A stretch of DNA of 57,064 nucleotides. Origin: Chloroflexota bacterium (GTDB lineage: Bacteria; Chloroflexota; Limnocylindria; Limnocylindrales; CSP1-4). Every line of letters starts with the position of its first letter. Position 1 is the stretch's first letter. A program made the position numbers and the translations under genes. The notes under the pieces are model-generated. The model made no database searches and was not told the origin of the DNA. It saw only the letters and a list, made by a program, of their open reading frames with translations. Shown here in pieces: positions 17,178 to 28,208 of this stretch. The stretch covers positions 1 to 57,064 of the forward strand of contig JAJXUG010000025.1 in NCBI GenBank assembly GCA_021783095.1, written 5' to 3'.

Positions 17178-18707
17178 GTGGTGGCCATCGATTCTCCGAA
17201 TGAGGCGGCGACCCTGCCGATCCTCTCGCACTACATCAACGGCACCAGGGTCGAGGTCCTGCCGGAGCAGACCGGGCCGGTGTACAACCCGGCCACGGGC
17301 CAGGTCATCGCGCGCGTGCCGCGCGGCGGGCAGGCGGAGGTCGACGCCGCCGTGGCCGCCGCCGGGGCGGCCTTCCCGGCCTGGCGCGACATGCCGCTGA
17401 TCGCGCGGAGCAACATCTTCTTCGCGTTCCGCGGGCTCATGCACGAGCACCGCGAGGAGCTCGCGCGCCTGATCACGCGCGACCACGGCAAGACGTTCCC
17501 CGACGCCCTGGCCGAGGTCCTGCGCGGCATCGAGACGATCGACTTCGCCTGCGGCCTGCCGGTGCACCTCTCGGGCATGAACACCCCGAACGTCTCCACC
17601 AAGGTGGACACGTACACGATGCGGGCGCCGCTGGGCGTCGTGGCGGCCATCACGCCGTTCAACTTCCCGGTCATGGTCCCGACCTGGATCTACCCGATGG
17701 CGCTGATGGCCGGCAACACGGTCATCCTCAAGCCGTCCTCGCACACCCCGGGCGCCACCCAGCTCCAGGCGGAGCTGTGGACGCGGGCGGGCGGCCCGGA
17801 CGGCACGCTCAACATCGTCTACGGCGGCAAGGAGGCCGTGAGGGCGATCGTCGAGCACCCCGGCATCCGCGCGATCCAGTTCGTCGGGTCGACGGCGGTC
17901 GGCCGGTACGTGTTCGAGGAGGGGACCAGGCGCGGCAAGCGGGTCGGGTCGTACACCTCGGCCAAGAACGCGATGCTGGTCCTGCCCGACGCGGACCTGG
18001 ACATGGTGGCCGACGCGGCGGTCGCGGCGGGCTTCGGCTCGGCCGGCGAGCGGTGCATGGCCCAGACGCTGCTGATCGCGGTGGGCGACACCGGCGGGCA
18101 GCTCCGCCCCAGGATCCTCGACCGGATCGCCAGGCTCAAGATCGCCGACGGCATGGAGCCCGGCGCCGACATGGGGCCGATCTACTCGCGGGAGCACCGC
18201 GAGTCGGTCATCGACTGGATCGGCGTCGGCGAGTCCGAGGGCGCCGAGCTCGTGGTCGACGGCCGCGCGTTCGAGGGGCCCAACCCCGACGGCTTCTTCC
18301 TCGGCGTGTCGCTGTTCGACAACGTCACGCCCGAGATGAGGATCTTCCGCGAGGAGATCTTCGGCCCGGTGTTCGGGATCGTCCACGCGAAGACGTTCGA
18401 GGAGGGCGTGGCCCTCATCAACGGGCACAGGTACGCCAACGGCACCGCGGTGTTCACCAAGGACGGCGGCGCCGCCCGGCGGTTCAAGCTCGAGGTCGAC
18501 GTCCCGATGATCGGCGTCAACGTGCCGATCCCGGTGCCCGCCGGCTTCATGAGCTTCTCGGGCTCCAAGGACTCGTCGATCGGCGACCTGCCGATGCGCG
18601 GCGAGGACGGCGTCCGCTTCTGGACCCAGCAGAAGATGGTCACCGAGCGCTGGCCGGAGCCCGGCAGGCAGGGGCCGCTCTCGCTGGTCTTCCCCGGCAA
18701 CTCGTAA
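17178..18707 (+). CDS. iolA: Methylmalonate/malonate-semialdehyde dehydrogenase (CoA-acylating)
   Basis: 509 residues. It converts malonic semialdehyde to acetyl-CoA with NAD+ and CoA, the last step of inositol breakdown. The aldehyde dehydrogenase fold shows AITPFNFPVMVP, the NAD site FVGSTAVGRYV and catalytic Cys293 in GERCMAQT. As usual for this acylating subfamily, the general-base Glu of other ALDHs is absent (YTSAKNAMLVLPDAD region). Two GTG codons, 17178 and 17181, follow GGAGG; the second has the better spacing. Third gene of the iolB operon, ending at two strong hairpins. Confidence 0.93.
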   Translation: MVAIDSPNEAATLPILSHYINGTRVEVLPEQTGPVYNPATGQVIARVPRGGQAEVDAAVAAAGAAFPAWRDMPLIARSNIFFAFRGLMHEHREELARLITRDHGKTFPDALAEVLRGIETIDFACGLPVHLSGMNTPNVSTKVDTYTMRAPLGVVAAITPFNFPVMVPTWIYPMALMAGNTVILKPSSHTPGATQLQAELWTRAGGPDGTLNIVYGGKEAVRAIVEHPGIRAIQFVGSTAVGRYVFEEGTRRGKRVGSYTSAKNAMLVLPDADLDMVADAAVAAGFGSAGERCMAQTLLIAVGDTGGQLRPRILDRIARLKIADGMEPGADMGPIYSREHRESVIDWIGVGESEGAELVVDGRAFEGPNPDGFFLGVSLFDNVTPEMRIFREEIFGPVFGIVHAKTFEEGVALINGHRYANGTAVFTKDGGAARRFKLEVDVPMIGVNVPIPVPAGFMSFSGSKDSSIGDLPMRGEDGVRFWTQQKMVTERWPEPGRQGPLSLVFPGNS

Positions 18708-18714
18708 CCCCATC

Positions 18715-18756
18715 GGCGTCGGCGCGCCCGGTCCCCCCTCCGGGCGCGCCGACGCC
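18715..18756 (+). terminator. Terminator hairpin of the iolB operon
   Basis: A perfect 17-base stem (18715-18731 with 18740-18756, core GGCGCGCCCGG) and an eight-base loop begin eight bases after the iolA stop. The following bases, CTCTTTCGTT, give only a modest T-rich tail. Confidence 0.75.
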
Positions 18757-18775
18757 AACTCCGCTCTTTCGTTGG

Positions 18776-18795
18776 GCGCCGCCTTCGGGCGGCGC
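18776..18795. terminator. UUCG-capped hairpin
   Basis: GCGCCGCC-TTCG-GGCGGCGC: an eight-base perfect stem closed by the very stable UUCG tetraloop, followed by TCCTCTTCG. A second terminator or RNA-stability element 20 bases after the first. Confidence 0.6.
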
Positions 18796-18915
18796 TCCTC
18801 TTCGTCCGCCCTCGCCCATGCGCCGTCCTCCGTCGTTCGCCCCGAGGCGCGCGGGCCACCTCGGCCGCCGCGACTGGACTGCCAGTCCCAACTCCCGACC
18901 ATGCACCCGCCGAGG

Positions 18916-19037
18916 CTGGCCCCACGGTCCAGGTTGATGCGGTCACGGGGCCTCAGGGGCGGCTGAATCGGTCGTCGACTGGACCCGTGGTCCAGCATCA
19001 GCCCCGACCACGACGGGAGTCTGGACCAGGGGTCCAG
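18916..19037. repeat. Three phased 17-base palindromes CTGGACC-NNN-GGTCCAG
   Basis: Copies lie at 18916-18932 (one mismatch), 18979-18995 and 19021-19037 (both perfect seven-base arms). The starts are 63 and 42 bases apart, close to six and four helical turns of 10.5 bases. They look like protein-binding sites, yet they sit between two converging genes with no promoter in sight. Confidence 0.55.
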
Positions 19038-19121
19038 CCGGGAGATCGGCCAGCCAGGCTCGCCCGTGCCCCAGGGCCCGGTTCGAGCTGGGTGAACCAG
19101 GTCCTGCCTGGCGGGGCTGCC

Positions 19122-20240
19122 TCAGCCCTCGGCGGCGACGATCTCGGCGATCGGGACCCGCCGGCCCTCGTGAGCGGAGCGCATGGCCGCGTCCACGATG
19201 CGCTGGACGGCCAGGCCGTCGGCGAGATCGGGCTGGACCCGCTCGCCGCGCGCCACGGCAGACACGAACGCCCGGGCCTGGGTGTCCTGCTCGCGGAACA
19301 CGTGCTTGTAGGTCTCGTGGGCATCGTCGCGCGGGGCGCCGCCCCAGTGGCGGTCGGGGATGGGCAGCTCGTGGACGGCCGGCTCGTCGGCCCGGGCGCC
19401 CGAAACGCCCTGGATCGCGTTCCAGTCGTTCGTGTGGTGGAGCGTGCCCGCGGACCCGTGCAACTCCACGGCCTGCAGCTGGCCGAATGACGACGGCTCG
19501 TGCGCCACCGACGAGACGTGGAGCGAGCCCGTCGCGCCATTCACGAAATGGAGCAGGATGATCGCGGAGTCCTCGCCCCGGGGGTAGTCGCTCCCGTCGG
19601 GCCGCGAGGCGCGCGGCACGGAGAACCCGAATTCGGCCGTGACCGACGCCACCTCGCCGAAGTACCACCGCGCGAGGTAGGCGAGGTGGGACCCGAGGTC
19701 ACCGGCGAGCGCCGCGCCGGCCACGTCGAGGTCGAACCGCCACGCGTACTCGCCGACGCGCCCGTAGCCGGCGTAGTAGCGCATGTTCATGTGGTACGGC
19801 TGCCCGAGGTACCCCTCGTCGACCAGCTCCCTGAGGTAGCGCATGCCAGGCATGTTGCGGTAGGTGAACGGAACCATCGTGGTGACGCCCTTGGCGGCCG
19901 CCAGGTCGGCCAGGCGCCGCACCTCGGCCGACGACATCCCGACGGGCTTCTCGCACAGGAGGTGCAGCCCGCGCTCGAGCGCCGCGTGGGCGATGGGGAA
20001 GTGGGACCGGTTGGGCGTGGCCACGATGAGCGCGTCCAGCGGCTCCCCGTCGAGCATCTCGGCGACCGTGTCGTACGCCGTGCGGATGCCCCACTTGGCG
20101 GCGAACTCGCGCGTGTGGGCCGGCCGCGTCCCGGCCACGGCGCGAACCTCGGCTTGCGGGTGGCCGGCGAGTGCGGGCAGGTACATCGAATCGGCCCACC
20201 AGCTGGTTCCCGCGATCCCGACCCGGACCTTCTCGGCCAT
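19122..20240 (-). CDS. Gfo/Idh/MocA-family oxidoreductase
   Basis: 372 residues; GGAGGCGGC precedes the ATG, a better start than the upstream GTG. Rossmann N-domain with GIAGTSWWADSM, then ATPNRSHFPIAH and the catalytic lysine in LLCEKPVGMSSAEV. The C-terminal domain contains GDLGSHLAYLARW with the usual Asp/His pair. NAD(P)-dependent dehydrogenase of polyols or sugars. Third gene of a LacI / IolE-like / Gfo-Idh operon (79 bases after the IolE-like stop), so a second inositol or inosose dehydrogenase is likely, perhaps for a stereoisomer such as scyllo- or D-chiro-inositol. Confidence 0.85.
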   Translation of the reverse strand: MAEKVRVGIAGTSWWADSMYLPALAGHPQAEVRAVAGTRPAHTREFAAKWGIRTAYDTVAEMLDGEPLDALIVATPNRSHFPIAHAALERGLHLLCEKPVGMSSAEVRRLADLAAAKGVTTMVPFTYRNMPGMRYLRELVDEGYLGQPYHMNMRYYAGYGRVGEYAWRFDLDVAGAALAGDLGSHLAYLARWYFGEVASVTAEFGFSVPRASRPDGSDYPRGEDSAIILLHFVNGATGSLHVSSVAHEPSSFGQLQAVELHGSAGTLHHTNDWNAIQGVSGARADEPAVHELPIPDRHWGGAPRDDAHETYKHVFREQDTQARAFVSAVARGERVQPDLADGLAVQRIVDAAMRSAHEGRRVPIAEIVAAEG

Positions 20241-20318
20241 GCCGCCTCCTCGCGCCCGCCTGCAGACAGCCACGCGCCGGACAGGCGCTCCTGCCCGGCG
20301 TGCGCCGCTGTGGAGAGC

Positions 20319-21299
20319 CTAGACGCCGATGGACCGCAGGTACTCGCGGTTCCGGCTCGCGCTCTCGCGCGGCTGGCCCATGCCGGGCAGCACATCCTGC
20401 TCCACGACGATCCAGCCTTTGTAGTCGATGTCGCCGAGCGCCTTGAGCATCGCCGGGAAGTCGACGGCGCCCCTGCCCAACTCGCAGAACACGCCATGGC
20501 CCACGGATTCGGGGCCGCTCCACCCGTGCTCCCGCGACGCGGCCATGACTGCCGGCTCGGCGTCCTTGAAGTGGACGTGCCAGATGCGGTCGCGGAACTC
20601 GCGGACGGCGGCCACCGGGTCGCCGCCCGCGCCGAACGTCCAGTGCCCGGTGTCGAGGCACAGGCCCAGGACCGCGGGATCGGTCGTGTCGAACAGCCGG
20701 CGCGCCTCGGCCCCAGTCTCGATCCAGGTGCCGATGTGCTGGTGGACGACCGTCCGGATCCCGGCCTCGTCCCAGACCCGCCGGGCGACGTGGTTGGCGC
20801 CATCAGCGAGGATCTTGAACTGCTCGTCGGTCAGCCCGTCCTCGGGCCGGACGCGGCCGGCGATCCTCGTCCGGCGCGGATCGCCGTACGGGTCGTTGCC
20901 CAGGACCACGACGGCGTCCTTGCCGCCGACGCGGGCGAGCTGCTTGGCGGTGCGCACGGCGTCCGCCGCCGAGCTCTCGTGGCGCGAGCGGTCGTGGAGC
21001 CACACGCTGACCCAGGAGCCCATCAGCGCCAAGCCGCGGGCATCGAGCTCGCCCCTGAGCTCGTCCGGATCCGTGGGCATGAAGCCCCAGTCGCCGAGCT
21101 CCGTGCCGATGTAGCCCGTCTCGGCCATCTCGTCGAGGACCCGCGCGTAGCCCGCGGTCTCGCCCTCGATCCCCTCGATCACGCCCCACGAGCAGGGGGC
21201 GTTCGCGATGCGAATCATGTGCTGCTGCTCCGCTTGGATCAGGCCGGGCTCACCGGCCGGTGTGTGGTGATCGCCCCGCAGGACGATGGGCGACGTCAT
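20319..21299 (-). CDS. IolE/MocC-like sugar isomerase or dehydratase (TIM barrel)
   Basis: 326 residues. The ATG overlaps the LacI stop (ATGA) and follows GGAGGAG, which decides this start over Met28. AP endonuclease 2-type TIM barrel: [55 protein letters not shown] and VVEQDVLP supply the metal-binding Glu, Asp and His residues. It resembles inosose dehydratase (IolE), but iolD is followed by its own IolE-like gene. This copy may therefore act on another ketoinositol or as an isomerase. Confidence 0.82.
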   Translation of the reverse strand: MTSPIVLRGDHHTPAGEPGLIQAEQQHMIRIANAPCSWGVIEGIEGETAGYARVLDEMAETGYIGTELGDWGFMPTDPDELRGELDARGLALMGSWVSVWLHDRSRHESSAADAVRTAKQLARVGGKDAVVVLGNDPYGDPRRTRIAGRVRPEDGLTDEQFKILADGANHVARRVWDEAGIRTVVHQHIGTWIETGAEARRLFDTTDPAVLGLCLDTGHWTFGAGGDPVAAVREFRDRIWHVHFKDAEPAVMAASREHGWSGPESVGHGVFCELGRGAVDFPAMLKALGDIDYKGWIVVEQDVLPGMGQPRESASRNREYLRSIGV

Positions 21300-22339
21300 G
21301 AGCCGACTCCTCCGACACGGGCTGGGCCCGTGGACTCGCGGACTTGCAGCACCATCGGGATCCGGATGGTCTCGGGCGCGATGCCGCCATCGCCGACGTC
21401 GAGCATCGCGAGCAGCCGCTCGACTGCCATCCGGCCCATCTCGGCCTTCTGCTGGGCGATCGTGGTCAGGGCGGGCACCACCCAGGAGGCGGCGGCGATG
21501 TCGTCGCAGCCCACGACGCTGATGTCGGCCGGGACGCGGATCCGGGCGGACCGGAGCGCGCGCAGCGCGCCGATGGCGGTGATGTCGTTGTGGCAGGCGA
21601 TGGCCGTCACGTCCGTGCCAGCGGCTAGGAGCTCGGACACGGCCCGTTCGCCGCCGGCGAACTGCGCGTCACCGCGCAGTTCGATCAGGCCGTCGGCGGG
21701 AATGCCCGCGTCGCGGCACGCTGCGCGGAAGCCCTCGACGCGGGGCTGGTCAGCGGTGATGCCCTCGAGCCCGCGGATGTACGCCATCCGGCGGTGCCCG
21801 AGGCCGATCAGGTGCTCGGCGACCGTCCGCATGCCGCCGCGGTTGTCGCTGGTGATCACGGTGATCGGCACGCTGGCCGGTTCGGCGTTCACGACCACCA
21901 CGGGTACCGGCGACTCGACCAGCCAGCGCCAGCTCTCCTCGGCGACCTGGCTCGAGGCCACGATCATGCCGTCCACCCGGCGGTCCGCCATGAGGTCGAG
22001 GTAGTGGACGGCCCGGTGCTCGTCGAACGCGGCAGAGCCGAGCAGGATCGAGTAGCCGACTGTCCTCGCGGCATCGTCCGCGGCCTGCACGAGCTCGGGG
22101 AAGAACGGGTTCTGGATGTCGGTGACGATCAGCCCGAAGGTGTTCGTGCGGCGCATCCGCAGCGACCTCGCCACGGCCGACGGCCGGTAGCCGAGGGCCT
22201 CGACCGCAGCAAGGACGGCGCCGGCGGTCTCGACCTTGGGGTTGCCGATGCCGGCGAGGACCCGGCTGACGGTGGCCGTCGACACGCCCGCCCTTCGGGC
22301 GACGTCGCGGATGGTGGGCGGCCCGACGCGGTCGCTCAT
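21296..22339 (-). CDS. LacI-family regulator of the inositol regulon
   Basis: 347 residues from ATG 22339 (longer frames lack a helix-turn-helix before this point). N-terminal [25 protein letters not shown], then hinge [13 protein letters not shown] and a periplasmic-binding-type sensor domain. It lies in an operon with the IolE-like and Gfo/Idh genes. An operator, GTAATCGATTGC, sits at its own promoter, and the same motif precedes iolB, iolD, the importer and the 40.9 kb barrel gene. It is therefore the likely repressor of that regulon, released by inositol or a catabolite. The 5' leader is about 150 bases, and its ribosome site is weak. Confidence 0.88.
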   Translation of the reverse strand: MSDRVGPPTIRDVARRAGVSTATVSRVLAGIGNPKVETAGAVLAAVEALGYRPSAVARSLRMRRTNTFGLIVTDIQNPFFPELVQAADDAARTVGYSILLGSAAFDEHRAVHYLDLMADRRVDGMIVASSQVAEESWRWLVESPVPVVVVNAEPASVPITVITSDNRGGMRTVAEHLIGLGHRRMAYIRGLEGITADQPRVEGFRAACRDAGIPADGLIELRGDAQFAGGERAVSELLAAGTDVTAIACHNDITAIGALRALRSARIRVPADISVVGCDDIAAASWVVPALTTIAQQKAEMGRMAVERLLAMLDVGDGGIAPETIRIPMVLQVRESTGPARVGGVGS

Positions 22340-22486
22340 GCGGGCCGGGCCGCGCCGGCATCCTGGAGCTTTCGGTTTCGGGCTGCGAGGATGCTCGCCG
22401 CCTGCCGCGCCTGCCCCATCCGAGCCCCTTGCCTCCGCCTGTGCTGCCGCTGTCGTGCTGGCGCCAGCCCGCTGCCTCGTGCAGGA

Positions 22487-22530
22487 GTAATCGATTGCGC
22501 AGCCTAGTGGACGGGACGGCTCCGCGTCAA
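22487..22530 (-). promoter_or_regulatory. Autoregulated promoter of the LacI operon
   Basis: Reading the minus strand: TTGACG (22530-22525), an 18-base spacer, TAGGCT (22506-22501), then the operator GCAATCGATTAC (22498-22487). Same layout as the iolB promoter. Confidence 0.65.
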
Positions 22531-22537
22531 GATCAGG

Positions 22538-22694
22538 GGATCGGCAGAACAGGGGATCGGCGCCGGGGTGCTCCACGTGCCGTGTGTCAAGCCGGTCGAC
22601 GAGGCCGCGATCGCCGAAGCCGCGGCGGCGGTGCCGCTCGTGGTGACGACTGGCCGCGGAGCGGATCGTCGAGCGGGTGCTGGCGGAGCGCTAG
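22538..22694 (+). pseudogene. Remnant of a transketolase C-terminal subunit gene
   Basis: In one frame the stretch reads AEQGIGAGVLHVPCVKPVDE then AAIAEAAAAVPLVVT. This is the end of a transketolase C-terminal subunit (family form: GI.ARVLHVPSVKPLDE ... PLVVTVEEH). The VEEH...GGLG segment is missing, and the last residues, LAAERIVERVLAER followed by TAG, continue in another frame. So there is a deletion plus a frameshift, and everything upstream is gone. It is a dead gene fragment wedged beside the LacI promoter. Recognition is by eye. Confidence 0.6.
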
Positions 22695-22911
22695 CCGTCA
22701 TCCTCGCGACGAACCGCAGGACTTGCGTCGTCTGCGGTTGAGGCCGGTGTTCGAGGGTCGCCGGTGTCCTCGCGGCCGCCGATTCGCCTCATCGACGGTT
22801 CCCGCCCGTAGGTGGATGGGATTCGGCTCCCCGCGCCGTGCGGATACCGCGGCCAACCGTGGATGAGCGAGATCCGTGCCTGGGCGACTGGGCGGCTCGC
22901 GTCCTTGCGCC
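22695..22911. other. Intergenic stretch without a recognisable gene
   Basis: About 220 bases between the transketolase remnant and the end of iolG. No hairpin, repeat or recognisable protein fragment seen. Confidence 0.4.
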
Positions 22912-23904
22912 TCAGCCGACCCTGACGACCCGCCCGGTGGCCACGCTCTCGTTGGCGGCCTCGGCGAGGACCAGCGCGGCGCGTCCGTCGGCGAAGCCCA
23001 CGGCGGGCTCCCGCTCCTCCGTGACGGCCCTGACGAACTCGTCGAACTCCGCTTTGAACGCGGGCATGTAGCGCTCCAGGAAGAAGCCGAGGATGGGCCC
23101 CGCGGCCTCGGTCTCGGTCGCGGTGTTGGCGCGGACCGTGGTCGGCGTCCAGTTGCCGGCCTCGAGGGAGCCCAGGTCGCCGTAGACCTCGAGTCGCTGG
23201 TCGTAGCCGTAGGCGCAGGTGCGGCTGTTGACGATCGTGGCGAGGGCGCCGCTCGCCGCACGCATCACGATGATCGCCTGCGCGTGGTCCTTCGCCTCCC
23301 TGAAGTCGTCGAGCCCGTTGTCGGAGCCCATCGCCTGGACCTCGACGATGTCGCCCAGCTGGTAGCGCGCCATGTCGAAGTCGTGGATGGTCATGTCCTT
23401 GAACATGCCCCCGGACACCGACAGGTAGGCCGCGAGCGGCGGCTGCGGGTCGCGCGACGTGATCCGGAGCGCGCGCACCATGCCGATCTCGCCCTTCGCG
23501 ACGCGCTCCTTGACCTCCTGGAACGAGGGGTCGAACCGACGGCAGAAGCCGAGCATGACGAACGGCGCCCGATGCTGGATCTCGGCCCAGGCCGCGTCGA
23601 TCTTGGCGAGGTCGAGGTCGATGGGCTTCTCGAGCAGGACCCTCTTGTCCGCGTCGACCGCGCGGCGGAGCATCTCGATGTGGGTGTTGGTCGGGGTGCC
23701 GATCACGACGGCGTCGATCGACGGGTCGGCGAACGCGTCCTCCGGGTCGAGGCTCCACTGGGCGCCGTACTTGCTGGCCAGCGCCGTGGCGGCCGCTTCA
23801 ATCGGGTCGCACACCCAGACCAGCTCCGCATCGGGGTGCTCGCTGATCGAGCGGGCGTGGACCTGGCCGACACGGCCGGCCCCCAACATGGCGATGCGAA
23901 GCAT
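22912..23904 (-). CDS. iolG: myo-Inositol 2-dehydrogenase
   Basis: 330 residues; AGGAGG precedes the ATG. First step of the pathway: NAD+-dependent oxidation of myo-inositol to scyllo-inosose. N-domain GAGRVGQVHARSI, VIGTPTNTHIEML and catalytic lysine in LLEKPIDLDL. Further on GFCRRFDPSF and the active-site Asp/His pair in DMTIHDFDMARYQLGD, both diagnostic of IolG. Divergent from iolD across a 239-base gap that holds the operator at 24055-24066, so one repressor site may govern both directions. Confidence 0.9.
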   Translation of the reverse strand: MLRIAMLGAGRVGQVHARSISEHPDAELVWVCDPIEAAATALASKYGAQWSLDPEDAFADPSIDAVVIGTPTNTHIEMLRRAVDADKRVLLEKPIDLDLAKIDAAWAEIQHRAPFVMLGFCRRFDPSFQEVKERVAKGEIGMVRALRITSRDPQPPLAAYLSVSGGMFKDMTIHDFDMARYQLGDIVEVQAMGSDNGLDDFREAKDHAQAIIVMRAASGALATIVNSRTCAYGYDQRLEVYGDLGSLEAGNWTPTTVRANTATETEAAGPILGFFLERYMPAFKAEFDEFVRAVTEEREPAVGFADGRAALVLAEAANESVATGRVVRVG

Positions 23905-24024
23905 GTGCGGTGCCTCCTGGATGCTCGTCTCGGCAGGCCCGCCGCGGGGCGCCGATCGTCGGTTGACAGCCAATCCGGTGAGCGCAGGCCCTGAGACCCA
24001 GACCGGGGGGAAGGCCGGGGAGGG

Positions 24025-24066
24025 TTGCGCTCCAGGGTCGCGCCGGACTAGAGTGTAAACGATTAC
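24025..24066 (+). promoter_or_regulatory. iolD promoter with LacI-type operator
   Basis: TTGCGC (24025-24030), an 18-base spacer, TAGAGT (24049-24054), then GTAAACGATTAC at 24055-24066 directly after the -10 box. Lies in the iolG/iolD divergent gap. Confidence 0.65.
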
Positions 24067-24143
24067 CGATGCCAAATGCACCAGGCGCTCGCCGTCGGCC
24101 CGCCTCGCCGCACGCAGTCGTTCCCCTGAGAGGAGGCCACGCG

Positions 24144-26020
<1,877 letters not shown>

Positions 26021-26024
<4 letters not shown>

Positions 26025-26893
26025 GGATCGCGACCGCGGTCGTCAACTGGAACAACCCCGACATACCCGAGGTGTTCCCGTGGATGCCGTACGCGGAGGC
26101 GCTCGACCACATGGTCGAGGCCGGCTACCAGGCCACCGAGTGGGGCCCGTCCATGCCGACGGACCCCGCTGAGCTCCACGAGGCGCTCACCAGCCGCGGC
26201 CTCGACCTCGTGGGCGCCTTCGTGGCGCTGGGGTTCCGCGACCGGGGGGCGTGGGACGCCGAGCTCGAGCGGGCGCTCGGGATCGCGCGCTTCCTGGCGG
26301 CCAACGGCGGCAGCGTGCTGATCGCGGCGGAGGCCGGCGACGACCGCCGCCGCGGCGAGGCCGGGCACGTGGACGAGTCCCGGGGCCTGACCGACGAGCA
26401 GTGGCGCAGCCTCGGGGCCGGGCTCGACGAGCTGGCCCGCAGGCTCGGCCCGCTCGGGATGCGGCTCGTCGTCCACAACCACGTCGGCACGTACGTGGAA
26501 ACGCCGGCCGAGACCGCGCGCCTCCTCGACTCGACGGACCCCGCGCTGGTGGGCTGGTGCCTGGACGTCGGGCACCTGGCGTTTGGGGGCGGCGACGCGG
26601 TCGAACTGCTGCCCCGCTTCGCGGACCGGGTGCGGCACGTGCACGTCAAGGACGTGGACGCGGCGGTGCTGGCCCGCGCGAGGGCCGAGGGCTGGTCCTT
26701 CGGCCAGGCGCTCGCGCAGTACGTCTTCCCGCCGCTGGGCGAGGGGATGGCGCGGATTCCCGAGGTCGTGGCGGCGCTCCGGAATGTCGGCTACGACGGC
26801 TGGTACGTGATCGAGCAGGACACCTGCCCCGGCGACCCCACGGCTACCGCGAAGGCGAACCGCGCCTATCTCGAGGGCTTGCTCGGCGCCTGA
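26021..26893 (+). CDS. iolE: Inosose dehydratase-like protein
   Basis: 290 residues from a GTG overlapping the iolD stop, with GGGAGGAG upstream. AP endonuclease 2-type TIM barrel. VVNWNNPDIPEV matches the N-terminal NW.N.D motif of IolE; later metal-site segments are VVHNHVGTYVETP, CLDVGHLAFGGGD, RHVHVKDVD and YVIEQDTCPGD. Co-translation with iolD supports the assignment as the dehydratase turning scyllo-inosose into the diketone substrate of IolD. A ketoinositol isomerase (IolI-type) role is the alternative. Confidence 0.85.
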
Positions 26894-26959
26894 CGGCTCG
26901 GCCCACCTCCGCACGACGCCCACGGCGGCGCCCGGGTGCGGCGCGGTTGCTGAACCGTG

Positions 26960-27002
26960 TTGACAGGCGAACACCGCGCGACTAACGTCTGCAATCGATT
27001 AC
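26960..27002 (+). promoter_or_regulatory. Importer promoter with LacI-type operator
   Basis: TTGACA (26960-26965), exact 17-base spacer, TAACGT (26983-26988), then the operator GCAATCGATTAC at 26991-27002. The best -35 box of the five regulon promoters. Confidence 0.7.
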
Positions 27003-27098
27003 GCGACGAACGCAACGGCCACATGGAGCCCGCCAGACGGCGGTGGCAGATGCGCCGGTCGGTAGTCGGCAAGGCTTTCTCACGGAGGAGTGGAGAAT

Positions 27099-28172
27099 AT
27101 GGCCATCAATCGAGTGGTGCGGCTCGCGGGCGCCCTGATCGCCAGCGCCGCCATCGTCGTCGGCTGCGGATCGAACACAGCGACGCCCTCGCCGGCTGCC
27201 AGCGGCGGCGGCTCGGGTGCCGCGTCGGCCAGCTGTCCGTACAAGTTCGCGGTCATCACCCATGGCGACACGGGCAGCTTCTGGAGCGTCGTCTACAAGG
27301 GCGCCAAGGATGCCGCTGCGGCCACGGGCTGCACGCTGACCGAGGTCTACGGATCGCAGCAGCAGGGCCAGGCGCAGCCTGACGACAACGCCGAGAACCA
27401 GGCCATCCAGGACGCCGTCAACCAGAAGGTGGACGGCCTGGCGGTCTCCGACCACAACCCCAGCCTGATGAACCCGACCCTCGCCGCCGCGGCGAAGGCC
27501 GGCATCCCGGTCGTGCTCATCAACGCCGGCTGTGACGATGCCGATATCGCGGCGTCGGGTGCCATGACCTGCGTGGGCCAGCCCGAGGCGTTCGCCGGCA
27601 AGCAGGCCGGCGCCCGCTTCATGGCGGAGCAGGCCAACAACGTCCTGTGCGTCATCCACCAGAGCGGCCAGAACCTGCTCGACCGCTGCAACGGCATCGC
27701 CCAGGCGCTCGGCACGGGGGCCACCTGCTCGACGGGCGACGCCCCGGCCAGCGGCCCGGCGTGCACCGAGCTGACCCTGAGCGTTCCGAACGCCGCCTCC
27801 AACCCCAGCGCATCGGCCCAGCAGGTCACCGCGTACCTCCAGGCCCACCCCGGCGTCAACGCCGTCATGACCCTGAACAACGCGATTGCGCAGGGCGTGC
27901 AGTCGGCGCTGCCCAGCGGCAGCAAGATCAAGCTCGCCACGTTCGACCTCAACAGCTGGGACATCTCGGCGGTCAAGGCCGGGACGATCGACTTCGTCGT
28001 CGACCAGCAGCAGTACCTCCAGGGCTACCTGCCGATCGTGTTCCTCCAGCTCTACAAGGCCCACTACGGGGCGAGCGTCGGCGGCGGGACAACCGTTCCG
28101 ACCGGCCCGCTCCTCGTGGACAAGACCAACGTCTCCAACGTGGAGGCTGGGGCCGCCGCCGGCGAGTCCTGA
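27099..28172 (+). CDS. Sugar/inositol-binding lipoprotein of an ABC importer
   Basis: 357 residues. The ATG at 27099 follows CGGAGGAG with good spacing; a GTG at 27090 overlaps that site. Lipoprotein signal with lipobox VVGC, a Ser/Gly linker, then a ribose-type periplasmic-binding domain (FAVITHGDTGSFWSVVYKGA, DGLAVSDHNP, PVVLINAG, TFDLNSWDISAVKAG). It should capture the substrate outside the membrane. The operator at its promoter ties it to inositol, as with the ribose-type inositol importer known in Caulobacter (IbpA/IatAP). A long hairpin follows the stop. Confidence 0.88.
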   Translation: MAINRVVRLAGALIASAAIVVGCGSNTATPSPAASGGGSGAASASCPYKFAVITHGDTGSFWSVVYKGAKDAAAATGCTLTEVYGSQQQGQAQPDDNAENQAIQDAVNQKVDGLAVSDHNPSLMNPTLAAAAKAGIPVVLINAGCDDADIAASGAMTCVGQPEAFAGKQAGARFMAEQANNVLCVIHQSGQNLLDRCNGIAQALGTGATCSTGDAPASGPACTELTLSVPNAASNPSASAQQVTAYLQAHPGVNAVMTLNNAIAQGVQSALPSGSKIKLATFDLNSWDISAVKAGTIDFVVDQQQYLQGYLPIVFLQLYKAHYGASVGGGTTVPTGPLLVDKTNVSNVEAGAAAGES

Positions 28173-28208
28173 GCACGAGCGCTCCTACCAGGCACACGTG
28201 ATGTGACG

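Larger units (their letters stand above)
18708..19121. other. Convergent intergenic region with no gene
   Basis: 414 bases between two 3' ends. It holds the two hairpins (18715-18756, 18776-18795) and three 17-base palindromes (18916-19037). Open frames here lack ribosome sites and family features. Confidence 0.5.
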
